64,000 bases of DNA, taken from the NCBI RefSeq assembly GCF_032854445.1, contig NC_088302.1:8305338-8369337 (forward strand), written 5' to 3'. The translations under genes and the position numbers were made by a program. The notes below the pieces were generated by a model, which saw only the letters and a list, made by a program, of their open reading frames with translations, searched no databases and was not told where the DNA came from. The DNA is from Liolophura sinensis. Lineage: Eukaryota > Mollusca > Polyplacophora > Chitonida > Chitonidae. Below are positions 24,766 to 36,711 of the stretch, piece by piece (positions within the stretch are counted from its first letter, which is position 1; every line of letters starts with the position of its first letter).

Positions 24766-26054
24766 CATACTTCAAACAAATGTTGTAGTTGGTGAAGAAA
24801 TGGCTTTATGTTATGACCAGTTGATCCCACTTAAACGTTTACTGCATTTTACTGCATTTTGTGAAAGTAGTAAGTTTTATATTTACTATACGTATATCTT
24901 TATACTTAAATCATACACTCCAGTCTTCTTTCTTTGATTGACTATTGTCCAAATACAAATATTTAGAAAATTAAAATAAGACCATGATTTTATACCATTT
25001 ACATTAGTAATTGTAATACATTTTCACGCCACGGAAAATAGCCTGTTTATAACAGAACTTAAATTGTGATTTTTTGTGTGCATAATAGTCATTTTTAAAT
25101 GCACTGATCTGTAAGCATAGAAGCTGTTAAAGTGTACCTGTACCCCAGTTTAAGGCCACTGGGTCAGGTACTGGTTACCTAATAGCCATACAAACCTTCC
25201 GGTAATTGAAAGTCACACTTGAAGCCTCTTGACTTAACTGTCTCTGGGTCAGAGTTACGGTATTCTAATCCGTGCTTAGTTAAGCGGCCACTTCTCGTTG
25301 TTGTCAGGCCAGGGGTCATATTGCAGAGACAATGTTTACTGAGAGCTTTGACTAGAAGCCTGTATGTCGTGTTTAACACGCAAAGTAGCATTCCACACGG
25401 CCATCCTGCAGCATCGATACGGGCGCTGACGGAGTTGACACCCCAGGCTGATAATCCAGGTATGTCTTCTGATGGAACGCCAGAATAGAATCCATGGAAA
25501 AACTGGAATCGTATAAACCCAGATAGGATTTATGACATGATGACTGCTAGATGCGATCATATTCCATTAGTCGATGTCTTTTGACATATTTACTCTCCCG
25601 TAAAAAAGTCAAAAAAAAAAGAAAAAGCCTCCTAGGGGTCAGTTCTAATTACCGCTTACATTATGATAGCTTCCGGTCTGCGCTGAATACTCCCCAGACG
25701 TAACGGAAAATGATTTTTTGGATAGAGCATAAGAGCGTGGTGTAACTCAAACGTCTCATGTGCAGACATGTGCAGAAAACTAATGGTTGAGCTTCCGAAC
25801 AATGACATATTTTGAGCAACGTCTCGCTAAGATTATGTAATAAATGTACAACTGGTTAATCTTTGTGTTACAGATTACTTTCGATTCCCAATTCTATGTG
25901 TTGCGGAGATGTAACGCTTCCTAGCAGAATGGAAGGCTTGACGACTCAGTTTATCACTTGACTGCAGGAATCTCTTCGGAAGAGCATCTATTAATGCAAT
26001 GTGTCTTAACGTCGACTCGGCACATTCCATCTTGTCACCTTATCCGGATACTAG

Positions 26055-26285
26055 ATCTATCTGTCACTTTGTCCCCAGATCAGGCGATCCAAAATCACTT
26101 TGTCTCCACCTCAAATGAACCAAATTATTGTGTCCTCACGTCAGGTAAATCAAATAGCTTTGTCCTCACATCAGGTGAAGCAAATCACTTTGTCCTCACA
26201 TTATGTGAACGAGACCACTTTGTCCTCTCATCAGGTGAATGAAATCACATCATTACATCAGATGAATTAAGTGGCCTTGTTCTCT
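26055..26285 (+). repeat. 30-bp minisatellite, copy E
   Basis: Seven to eight units, the longest block of this minisatellite in the window, at the head of diverged copy E. It is open on the plus strand through 25,958-26,242, reading NHFVLTSGE-type repeats. About one and a half degenerate units remain at the equivalent place in copy D (20,225-20,265). Confidence 0.78.
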
Positions 26286-26328
26286 TAACCAACGTTAACA
26301 TGTGAAGCAGTCATATTAAATTGTGTCA

Positions 26329-26536
26329 TGGGCCGAAGGGGTTAGCTCGCCAGCGCGGCGCACTAATGCGATTACTGTGTCCAGCTCATGCTGGCTTCCT
26401 CTCCGGCCTTACGTGGGAAGGTCTGCCAGCAGCCTGTGGATGGTCGTGGGTTTCTTTCATCATAATGTTGGCCGCAGTCAAGTAAGTGAAATATTCTTGA
26501 GTACGGCGAAAATCACCAATCAAATAAATAAATAAA
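26329..26536 (+). mobile_element. SINE of the main family in unit E
   Basis: Degenerate head GGTTAGCTCGCCAGCGCGG, GTGTCCAGCTCATGCTGG, CTCTCCGGCCTTACGTGG, GGATGGTCGTGGG, ATATTCTTGAGTACGG and an AAATAAATAAAT tail. Several small deletions are present. It interrupts unit E between its minisatellite and the part matching D, so it inserted after the D/E split. Confidence 0.88.
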
Positions 26537-28359
26537 TTGTTTCAAGGCCAATTTGTCGCATCGATTTGTCTCAAGGTCAACAGATAAATTATTCTTAAAC
26601 TTGGTCATCCCATCTCAAAAGTCCGCATTAAAGTTCTCCGCTCAATTAACCATGGTCAAAGGTGAAAAGGACACTCGCACTGAAACCGATAATTAAATAT
26701 GATAGCCTTCAAAGTATCGTCTAAGAAATGAATAGAAATGAAATGCCCCAATTCAATTTACCCGAGATTGACGCATTGGCGTATGGAGGTTAGTGAGTTA
26801 AATCGCAGTGTGGCGTGATTTCTCTTAGTTCATGTCCGTTTTTCTCTGTTCACCGGCAAAACACCGTCATACAACAGGGGTTCTCTCGATTTCATTGATC
26901 AATTACACAATTTCATTGAATTATTTTTTTCCCTAAGGTGGGATTTTTTTTCATGGGGGAATATGTCTGATTTTTCTGTTTATGGGTTGAAGCACTCGCG
27001 CGAGCCAGTAAGAACTTGAGCGATGTTGTGAGGTACATTAAGAATCTAGAAAAGCACGTCCAATGTAGAACAAAGGAAAACTAGAATAGTACACCAGACA
27101 ATTTTGGTCATGGGATAGAGATCCACGGAAACCCATTTGGCAAAACGCGCGGATATGGTGTCCAGAGACATCTTAGACTGCAATGTTGCAGTACAGAAAT
27201 CAAACACAGAATCTTTACTGTATACTTTTGCTTGAGCCCTTTCCTGATTTTTCTGTGTTGTTCACACAAAATGGTGACTCTCTGTCAATTCAACACACGT
27301 CAACTAGACATTATCAGACACTGGTCATACAAATTGAAGTTATGAAGTTTTTAAATGAAAGAAAGTGTTAAGACCATGGAAAGTTGGCGACAGTAAGTAC
27401 ATAGAAGGAGTAAATTCGTTCCACTCTAGTCCTTATGTAGTAATGTCGAATTCAACCATATGGAAGCTGTTCTTGTATCCCACACATTTAGGTTACCAAT
27501 GATTGGTTGGTTGTTTGAGAAATATTCTTTAGCGAAAGACTTTTTCCTCAGTCATACAAATTTATACAACATGCCATATCTTCAAATGCTGAAAATGTGT
27601 ATAAAACATCTTCAGTCAGAGTTTCCTTAAAACATAAATGTAGTGGATAAACTTATAACCTTATCTCCTGTACGTAATCTAATTTATGACATGGTTACAT
27701 TGATTTTACACTAAACTTCCTCATTCTAGATAACACTTCTTTCTATCGACTTTTGCGGCCAATGCTTGATATTGAACTGGGACCAACTTCACCGAATTAT
27801 GTTATCTCTTAAATCAGCCCCAGGTTAAACTGAAATGTTTGCGTTTTGAAGGTTGGGAAGATTTGGCCATCTATCATTGGCCTGGAAAGATATGATTTGC
27901 TTTCATGCGGGAAACTTTTTGTGTCTGCGGAGATAGTTCAATGAAAGGCAGGTCAATTGACCACTGAAGTGCTCCATCTGTACTCGACCTACCAGGCACA
28001 CATTCCAGCCGTGTTTTTCTCGATATACAGTCTAGACACATAAAGCGAAAGTAAGATGTCAAGATGTAAATAAAGTTGAGCTTCCAAAAAACCCGTTGGA
28101 TCACTGACTTATGTCAGTGAACTAAAAATGTCTGCACACACACAGTGACTTTGTGACAATTACGGTCTGTAATGAACTCTGCATGAAATCCATTAGGTAA
28201 CTCGGTAACTGTTTTTGTTTGCAATAAAGGAGTTTTTTCAGCTTGGAGTGGAAGGAACACGATTTTAATACATCCGAGAACTTAGGCGCAAGCCAACAAT
28301 CCGGACTAGTAACTTATGGCCAAAAACCATAACCACGCTCCAATTTGGAGTTGTGTTAA

Positions 28360-28870
28360 ACTAAAACAGATTCGCTTTGTTGTGAAAACACCAGGCGTTA
28401 AGAGGACGTAAAAATCGGTGCGTGACATTAAATCACCTCATCACGAGATCACGCCATAACACTCATTGACGTCAGCGTGGCTATTAACATAATTCCGCTG
28501 TCCAGTCAGAACGCAGGAAAGAGTTCATCATCGGACAAAAGTCATGCCGATGCAGTTATCTGACACGATGTGTGTGCTATCTACTTCGGCATTTGGTTTA
28601 TTGTTAAGTAAGGGAATTTTACAGCACACATGAAATGCTGACTGTCAAATTCGCGATGGGAATGGCCCATAAATCTCACGTCTAGCCGCTGGAAATCTTT
28701 AAATTGCCACCATTTGCTTGTATTTAGCTTCATTTGTCATTCTTAACATCCCGTTGAAAATTAAGGACGAAAAGCTTTTTTACCCGATCTGAAGGTAATG
28801 TACAGTTAGTACAACAAACTGTCAACTAACGTGGCGTTTTATGCATGTCCATTTTAACGATGTACTAATT
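28360..28870 (+). repeat. Module, single copy, in unit E
   Basis: It runs from GGTGCGTGACATTAAATC through the CTCATTGACGTCAG motif and the TAAGGGAATTTTACAGC stretch to the CCATAAATCTC tail and a GTGGCGTTTTATGCATG end. It is single here but double in A, B and C, so the internal doubling probably came after E split off, or E lost one copy. Confidence 0.7.
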
Positions 28871-29687
28871 TATCAAAACTACCAGATCCGAGATTATAAG
28901 AAAATCTGTAAAAATGGAATCTTAAAATACAGGTACTAATTGTACAGGTTTTAATTGTCACAGAAAGTCCAGAGCGTAACTTTTTTGTCGTAATCACTTG
29001 TAAATAATCTACTTTCGTTGTGATTACTTTTTAAACTATTTACCTGTCCCGTATAATTATATCTACGTGTATACGCCCACTTAAATGCCACACGTATCTT
29101 CGATGTTTTAAGTACCCTTCAGTTAGAATAGACAGTATGACTTTCATAAGACAGTGAGTGTTGTGAGTGTGCTCTGCCTAGATTTAAGGGAGTATCTGAA
29201 TCTTTTCATCCTACTTCCGCTCCTATCTCTGTTCAGTTTTCAACTCAGGGATTGAAATCATTTCATATTAAAGAAACGAATAATGTAAGTGCGCTATCAA
29301 AAAGAAACTAAGGCGGCTAACTGAAAATTCTTCCAGGTAACAGACTTTAGTCATTTGACAGGAATTGAAAGTGAATTTCAAGAACTCACGTTTAAATATA
29401 GAACATTCATCCAGGAACATCAGTTGATAAGGAAGTATTTTGTCAGCCATTCTCTGTTCAGGTTGTCTAGTTTAGAGAGTGTAAAGGTCTTATCCTCATC
29501 ACAGTCGTGTTTAATCCCGCCTAACCTGGGGCTAGGGATACCAAAGCATCACTTCTTTGACATCTACATATCATATACGCACATGGTGATTACGTGATCA
29601 GGTGAAAGCAACGCCCAACTGAAGTGTATGTAAAACAGTAGTTTAGAGGTCTTCAGATGTGAATTTAAAATCTAACTAAGCATGTCT

Positions 29688-29762
29688 TGAGCCCGGCGCA
29701 AAACACCAATCAAGAAAGTAAATGAATAAATAAATAAATAATAAAGAAATTAAATAAATACA
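29688..29762 (+). mobile_element. SINE 3' fragment with AAAT-rich tail
   Basis: CGGCGCAAAACACCAATCAAG followed by AAT-rich tail sequence is only the last part of the main SINE. Confidence 0.65.
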
Positions 29763-30920
29763 TAATATCTATTTCTGGGCCTAGGATATTAACAAATTGG
29801 TCGAAACATAATTTTTCACTTTCCTCTGGGATAAATCTGGGCTTTTTTCATATGATACATACAAAAAGTATTTTATTGTTAATACTTGAAATTCGACTAA
29901 TCTATTTTGAACACTCGTTGTTTTCTGTCGGGAGTTTATGTCAGGTGTGGCATTTAACATTTTGTCTACTTTTTCGCTTCTCTAACACTGCAACTCAAAG
30001 TGTGAAGTGAAATAGATCGTGTTAGAAAAGAGACAGCAGTATATATAGTTTGTCCTTCGCCTGTCTGATTTGCCAGACGTCAGATCCTCTCAGACAGCTA
30101 TAGACGTAACTTAATAAAAGATGGCCTTTAAATGAAACCTTTTCAAACATTTCCATTATTCAAAGCTTAAGCTCAGTTGTAGTGAATCTATCGAATTCAA
30201 CCAAAATAACGAGAAAAAAATGGAAGCCGTAAGAGACACTTAAACTTCATCAATACGCTCACTGTTACATTTTCACATATTTATCTTTGATGAGAGTATG
30301 ACTTCAATGTTGTACATTTGAAGGAGGTAGCCGCGGGGGAGAGAAGGGTTGACGAGGCAAGCATGGTCAGAAAGATTATGATAGGCTGCATATAAAACAT
30401 GTGCCAAAGTTTTTTCTTACCAAGTCAAATGGTCTGAATGTGTAAGGGTAGGACTTTATGGCCTTATTTCCATTACGTTTATATGAAAAGGCTTGTCATG
30501 GGATTGCAAATAAGTACGTTAGGAAGAATTTTAAAAAAAACTTATTCCATGGTTCTGCTTGTATCCAGTAATTGTGTGTTTTCTCCTCCTGTACTACAAA
30601 TGAAGGGTTGATATACATGAAGCAGAAAGAATTCTGACGCCCAACCTGGCATTACGCCGAATGGCTCAAACTCATTTCGTCATAAAGAGCTCTGGTGATT
30701 GCTCACGTGACCAAAATCGACAGTGAATACACTTGTCGTAACAATGCTATTTTTTTCATAATAGAATGAATGAATGAATGCTTATGGGTAAACGTCACTT
30801 TGGAAATATTGCATCAAAATCGGCGAAATTTTGTTCAGAGGAACACGCAGTGAAAGCTTGGTGTACAACGGTATTGATAAACTAATAAAGAATACAACAA
30901 GCTACATATAATATCAAGTC

Positions 30921-30962
30921 AATAGGCTCATAGCTCGGTTGGTTAGCGCGCTCATGTGAACG
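30921..30962 (+). mobile_element. SINE 5' (tRNA-like) fragment
   Basis: CATAGCTCGGTTGGTTAGCG plus CGCTCATG matches the tRNA-like head of the main SINE, then similarity stops. It contains a box-A-like sequence but no downstream box B, so it is not a tRNA gene. Confidence 0.55.
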
Positions 30963-32089
30963 CGGCTTTAGATACCTGCGCATGTGGTTTCTGGAAAATC
31001 ATAAGAAGATTGACACCGATTTTTGAATCCATCGAATTAGTCCGTCTTTATGTGTGTAAGTCGGGCCTTTCTTTTAAGACTAACGACTTACACATTTACT
31101 ATAAGCCAAGAAATTCTTCAAACCCATTGATTTCTGATAGACAGCTTACTTTCATGTTGTGTGTCATTTCCACTTCCAAGCCGCTGTAGGTCGGAAGAAC
31201 ACATTGTTGGTTGTTCCTGACAATTGACTTCTGCCTGGAGTGGTCTCTGAAGCCAAAACTTTAGCTTGGGTCTGTTCCATTTAAATATCTAGAGACAAAG
31301 AGGTCAGTTGACAGGAAATAGTACATCTGGTTCAGGTTATAGAAGACCTTCCAGACAAGAAAATAACTGTTATAGGCGCTACCTAACATATGTGGAAGTC
31401 GTTAACGGGCATGGGTTACTCCAGGCCGGATGTTCAGCAAGCTTTCAAATGTCTCAGAATGCAAATGCGCCCATTACAAATCCTTTGCCGTTGTTGGCAC
31501 TTAGCATTAATGTGATCTCAAACTTTTGCCACGCTATTAAAGAAAAGCTAATTCATCCATTTGGTAGGAAGCATAAGTGTTTAGACTAGGCAGTATACTT
31601 CGCCACTAGACTGTGTTTTGAATACCGAGAGAATACTTTGGTACTTTTGCAAGAAAGAAAAGCATTTAATTTTGCATGGAAATGACAAACATTTTAGACG
31701 TAATCATTGGAAAAGACAAAGTAACACTCAAACAACCCTCACAAATAAAATTGTACCACAAGGCACTTGCAGTTGCATTGTCATGTTACCAAGTTAAGCA
31801 GTCTAATTAACGTGTCACTAAGCCAGTATACAGTCAAAACCAGGCAAGGCTGGGAACTGTTATCCAAAATGATATGTTACGTTTTAAAAATGAAAGGAAT
31901 GTTTGGGGAATTCCTTCCGGCCACGACATCAACAGCTTTAAGTTATAGTTTATTCGAGTTTATTCGGATTTCGAACGTAAGGACATTATTTTTTACAGAC
32001 ATTTTTGTGGGGCAGATTATGGGTATACACTAACCGATACATTCACTGTTTTGTATTCAACTTGATACTGGTAATATTTTCTTCTAATA

Positions 32090-32210
32090 AGACATCCTGT
32101 GTCATAAGTGGGGAAACCGGACAACCTCCTTTGTCTGGACTGTTAGAAACCTGACAACATTCTGTGTCGTGGGTTAGGGGAACCTGAGTGGTCGGAGTAA
32201 ACCATAGGGG
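32090..32210 (+). repeat. 33-bp minisatellite, copy P (degenerate)
   Basis: About three units of the type TGTCATAAGTGGGGAAACC plus GGACAACCTCC, at the same place in the unit as 41,425-41,595. Confidence 0.75.
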
Positions 32211-32787
32211 TCCAAAACCATGGGGGTACAAAAATAATCGGATATACTGATACCCTTTATTCACAAGACTGGCCCATTCCACAGCTTAAATTTTGAATTG
32301 CAAAGCATTAAAGTATTTCCGTTTACCACTTTTGATTTGTTTGAGCTCAACTCGAAAACGAGACTGCAGAGTTAAAACCCTGGTTTCATCAATACCCTTT
32401 AAGATCGAGCTGTCAGGAAGTGTTCGGTTAGCCTGGATTAAGCCACTTAGATGTGTGTATGAGATGTTTCTGTAAAATCAGTCCGGTAGAGATCTTAGGG
32501 TAAGGCATTAAGGTATTGTTCTAAACAGAGGGTAATAGTTAACACTCACCACTGACCTGAGCTTCACTCTTACTAAGTGGTTTCTATCGTAATTACTAGT
32601 TCATTTTGTATACCTTGAACATAAAGAAACACAGAAATCGAGTTGGTTTGCGTTAGAAGTGCAAAAGCATTTTGGTCTGACCTCTTTAATTACAATAGCA
32701 TGACTGATTCTCCTAATCGGCTTGGCAGTTAGGACAGTCGTAGGGATTGACACGAGCGTGCTACTAGTGATATCCTGTATACTGAGA

Positions 32788-32898
32788 AGATGGGCTTTCC
32801 CAAGGCCGTGTCCGGTTTTCTCCCACCACAATACTGGTCGTTATTCTTGAGTACAAAATAAAACATAAATCAAATATATAAACAAATAAATAAACAGA
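32788..32898 (+). mobile_element. SINE 3' half, degenerate
   Basis: GTGTCCGGTTTTCTCCCACC, CAATACTGGTCG, ATTCTTGAGTAC, CATAAATCAAAT and an AAATAAATAAAC tail follow the SINE order with internal losses. Confidence 0.7.
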
Positions 32899-33296
32899 TA
32901 GGGACACGCTTAAAAGAACTGACATAAAAATATTGTCCTTTTTACTGTTTTTAATCATGCAGGCATCACATAAACCAGGTCTGCTGGGAAAACAAGGTTA
33001 ATGTCTCTGTTCCAAAGTCACTTCATCATAACAGCGAGCTGATTGCGGATATTTTGTGACAGATTTTAGTTATACACTATCAAGTCTCACGCAACTAACG
33101 TGTTTTTTTAGTCCTGTTTTAGATTTGTCCGAAATAAATTGATGTCTTTCAGCGATTTACTTATATTGCGTATATTGCATAATTCCATCTACCAATTTCT
33201 TGCTCTAATAAAAATGTACAAACCAATTACTACAACTGTGAAGTAAACTCGGGAAACAACTTGGGTACAAAATAACCAAACTTTGCATGTTATATG

Positions 33297-33905
33297 TGTT
33301 AATGTAAGTTACTATCATGCTGTCATGTTTTGGTGATACATATTGATATGTAAGTTACTATCATGCTCTCATGTTTTGGTGATACATATTCATATGTAAG
33401 TTACAATCATGCTGTCATGTTTTGGTGATACATATTGATTTGTAAGTTACTATCATGCTGTCATGTTTTGGTGATACATATTCATATGTAAGTTACAATC
33501 ATGCTGTCATGTTTTGGTGATACATATTGATTTGTAAGTTACTATCATGCTCTCATGTTTTGGTGATACATATTCATATGTAAGTTACTATCATGCTGTC
33601 ATGTTTTGGTGATACATATTCATATGTAAGTTACAATCATGCTGTCATGTTTTGGTGATACATATTGATTTGTAAGTTACTATCATGCTGTCATGTTTTG
33701 GTGATACATATTCATATGTAAGTTACTATCATGCTGTCATGTTTTGGTGATACATATTGATTTGTAAGTTACTATCATGCTGTCATGTTTTGGTGATACA
33801 TATTGATATGTAAGTTACTATCATGCTGTCATGTTTTGGTGATACATATTGATATGTAAGTTACTATCATGCTGTCATGTTTTGGTGATACATATTGATA
33901 GATAA
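33297..33905 (+). repeat. 46-bp minisatellite, 13 units
   Basis: Units read ATGTAAGTTACTATCATGC, TGTCATGTTTTGGTGATAC, ATATTGAT. All units have the same length. Differences are confined to four sites (TATC/AATC, CTGTC/CTCTC, TTGAT/TTCAT, ATGT/TTGT), which gives a bar-code-like order. No spacers exist. Confidence 0.95.
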
Positions 33906-34108
33906 GTACATAACTAAACTTTGATTGTTATGTACACGTTCAGCTGAGTGAATCGAGATATTTTAGATAGTATTTAGTGCTGAAGATTTTTGAGAAATTG
34001 ATGAGCAATAAGATATTAACATGAGCTGCTTTCAATCATTTTCTACAGAAAAAAAGAATCATTGTGGGATGGTCGATAGTCTTTATATCATGTTTGTCTT
34101 ATATTTGT

Positions 34109-34327
34109 TGGGGCCCTCCGTCGGTTAGCGTGCTAGCGCAGCGTAATGACCCCAGGAGTCTCTCACCAATGCGGTCGCTGTGAGTGGGAAAGTCTTCCAG
34201 CAACCTGCGGATGGTCTTGGGTTTCCCCCGGGTTCTGCCCGGTTTCCACCCACCATAATGCTGGCCGCCGTCGTATAAGTGAAATATTCTTTAGTACGGT
34301 GTAAAACATCAATCAAAGAAAGAAATA
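34109..34327 (+). mobile_element. SINE of the main family
   Basis: GGTTAGCGTGCTAGCGCAGC, CAATGCGGTCGCTGTGAG, CAACCTGCGGATGGTC, CCACCATAATGCTGGCCG, ATATTCTTTAGTACGG and CAATCAAAGAAAGAAAT are in order. Here the stretch after GCTGTGAG (box B to the GTACGTGG motif) is lost, a different deletion from those at 18,596 and 22,786. Confidence 0.88.
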
Positions 34328-35274
34328 TCTTATATTTGTTAGAAATTCAAAAGCCTGGGGTAGAACCTTAAACGTAAAAGTCAAGACGGCGCCTGATACA
34401 CATTTCATCAGCTGGGGAAAATAGAGGGAAAGTAGTTCAGTCACGTGAGGATCATGGCAAAAGGCTTAATTGTGTTCGGCGTGATGTCGGGCCGGCCGAT
34501 TTCCTGTTCGCTTTCCATGTAAGTAGAGGAAGGTTATGCAAATCTGTTTCTGCTATTTTGCGGCTGATTTGTTTAATAGTGTCTCGTGAAGACTGATGTT
34601 TTGATGAGAAGCGGAGTTTTACTAAATATGGTGGCAAAATAATAGTGTTAATTTTATAGTATATCTGAATCTGGATTTACGAAATACGTCTTTCAGTGCG
34701 TCCCGTCGTCCTCTAGGGCGCGGATTACAATATCGCGTCATAAGTATAATATCGCGTTTATCCCCAGGAGAAATAAAGGAATAATGAATTAAGTGATCTT
34801 CGTGATAGGTTCCCATATGCTAACCATCGAACTGGTGTCATAAGGGCAAGAATACGGTCACCTTCAGGGGGTATGATATGTAAATGTACTAAAGTTTTAA
34901 CCAATCACCATGACAGAATCTGCACGGCCATGTATTCAGCAGGCTTGTGTCGGAGATAGGGCTGGTGTTATCACCAGGTGGCTGCCAATTTTACGGAACC
35001 AGGGATAGATAACTCGCAAGAAGATCGGTCCGCAAGCATTTGATCTCGTCATTAACTGATAAACAAATCTGCTCTTGTGCAACCTGTACGCCCATTCTGG
35101 ATGCATAAACCTCTAAATGGAGTAATAATTACAGATCACGCTGACCAACGAATCCAAGGTTGACGTATGCCCTGTTTATATGACAAAATTACCAATTGTG
35201 ACACCCTAGCTTGATTTGACCCGTATCGTCTCACACGGCGATTCTTGCTCTTAATCCCTATCCAGACAGTATAT

Positions 35275-35440
35275 CATTGTCTCAAGTTCAACCTCACAAA
35301 AGTCTTAAAGCTTAATTTCTACTTGACAAAAGTCAGACTTGAAGCTCAGATTCAACCTCACAAAAGTCTGACTTCCAGCTTAGATTCAACCTCACGAAAG
35401 TCTCATTTGAAGCTTAGATTCAGTATTACGATAGTCTGAT
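35275..35440 (+). repeat. 34-bp tandem repeat, about five units
   Basis: Units of AGCTTAGATTCAACCTCAC and AAAGTCTGACTTGA, each with 2-6 differences. Confidence 0.85.
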
Positions 35441-36529
35441 TTAGATTCTACATTGTTTCTGTCGAATCTTGCAGGAGGCAGAATCTGATGTCGACATGTT
35501 TAAAGTACTCACTGTAACACTATACTGAACAAGGCAGACATGACAACCTTCGCAATGACTGTATACTCAAACCAGATAGACCATTGTTTATTGTATACTG
35601 ATACCGGATGGACCATTGCTTGGACTCTGATGTTAATCTGGGTACTAAGTTAAGGAAATTTTATGATTGACGATATTAATGTATTATTAGGTAATAGAAA
35701 CATACGTTTTACTTTTTGAGCTCACCAGAAAACGACCAATGGAATGAAATCATTTTGTGCGATTTGTGGAATGCTAGAAATTGGTTTAAATTGCGTTTGT
35801 CGTATTTGTCAAATTCAAAAAACGTGAAAAACGTGAATGCGGCTGTAGCGACCTGCCCACGTCGTGTCTGGTATTACAGGAAAGTCCCATTAAAGCAGAT
35901 TAATAGGGGAGAATATAGCCCCGTTCTTTTGTCTGGTACAAATATTTCTGCTATCAGTGTAAACATTTTTAAGGACTAATGGCTTACAAACTTACTCCAT
36001 TGTAGGGGGTTAAAGCGTGCACAATGGAGACAACCTTAAAACCCATCAACTTGTATTGCTGATCGACAGCTTGCTTTCATGTACTGGGTCATTTCCGGGA
36101 CTGGCCCGCTGTAGACTGAAAGTACACATTGTTTGATGATCCCGAAAATTGGCTTCTGCCTTGAGTATTCTCTGGAACGAAAGTTTTAGCTTGGCTATGT
36201 TTCACTTCAGATTTGTAGAGACGAAGAGGCGAGCTTATAGGAAACAGTACATCTGCTTGAAGATAGAATTGCATTGGTCTCTCTTATGAAAATTATGGAT
36301 GACCTTCGCAAAGAAGAGATAGCTAAGGCGCTAGCTGATATGTGTGGAACCCATTAACGGAAATGGTATTACTTCAAACCGGAAGTTCTGCAGGCTATGA
36401 AATATCTCAGAATATACAGGTGTCCATTATAAAACCTTTACAAAACATTTTCCTTCTACCACCCTGTTTCATAAGTGTGTTAAGATGGACAATTGCCTTT
36501 GTCATGCTTTTGAGAAACTTGATGAGTGT

Positions 36530-36605
36530 CTTTGTCATAGGTGGGGGAAACCGGACAACATAATTTGTTATGGGTGGAGGAAACCGGACATCATATGTCA
36601 TTGAA
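36530..36605 (+). repeat. 33-bp minisatellite, copy Q left part
   Basis: Two units with GGTGGGGGAAACCGGACAAC and GGTGGAGGAAACCGGAC, cut off from their continuation at 39,100 by the LINE insertion. Confidence 0.8.
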
Positions 36606-36711
36606 GAGCGTAAAATGAAAATATTCTGTGTTTTTTTTGTCTTGTTGTGCGGAAGAGGAGGAAGACAGATTTCGATTTTATATATCTAGGCGTTAAGCTA
36701 ATACCAGTAAG

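Larger units (their letters stand above)
20086..25844 (+). repeat. Array 1, copy D, old and diverged
   Basis: Diverged but ordered matches to the unit are seen at 20,090-20,265 (unit head), 20,350-20,510, 22,595-22,790 (module) and 25,140-25,560 (equivalent to A 4,770-5,150). Segments 21,040-22,110 and 23,080-23,400 match copy E at 26,975-28,110 and 30,210-30,500 but have no clear partner in A-C. A minus-strand SINE at 22,786-23,028 and a 1.3-kb satellite of 38-bp units at 23,495-24,765 are inserted or expanded within it. No gene is recognised. Confidence 0.7.
25845..30500 (+). repeat. Array 1, copy E, old and diverged
   Basis: The unit head is seen at 25,845-26,285, including a 30-bp minisatellite. 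A SINE interrupts at 26,329-26,536. Matches to D follow at 26,975-28,110, the conserved module at 28,360-28,870, and a match to D 23,080-23,400 at 30,210-30,500. Between 28,870 and 30,200 I see no gene and only a SINE 3' fragment near 29,690. The right edge of the array is inferred from the loss of similarity after about 30,500. Confidence 0.68.
30960..35650 (+). repeat. Array 2, copy P
   Basis: Ordered similarity to copies Q and R: 31,110-31,450 (CTGATAGACAGCTTAC, then the TTTTAGCTTGG block), 32,090-32,210 (33-bp minisatellite), 32,380-32,770, 32,935-33,110 (TTTTTAATCATGC.. to ..GCAACTAACGTG) and, to R only, 34,370-35,180 (GTCAAGACGGCG.. to ..GGAGTAATAATTACAG). A 46-bp minisatellite and a SINE sit within it. 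I see no gene. Confidence 0.72.

Noticed and set aside
30921-30962. tRNA-like start GCTCGGTTGGTTAGCG
   Set aside because: It matches the main SINE head and has no box B or acceptor end.
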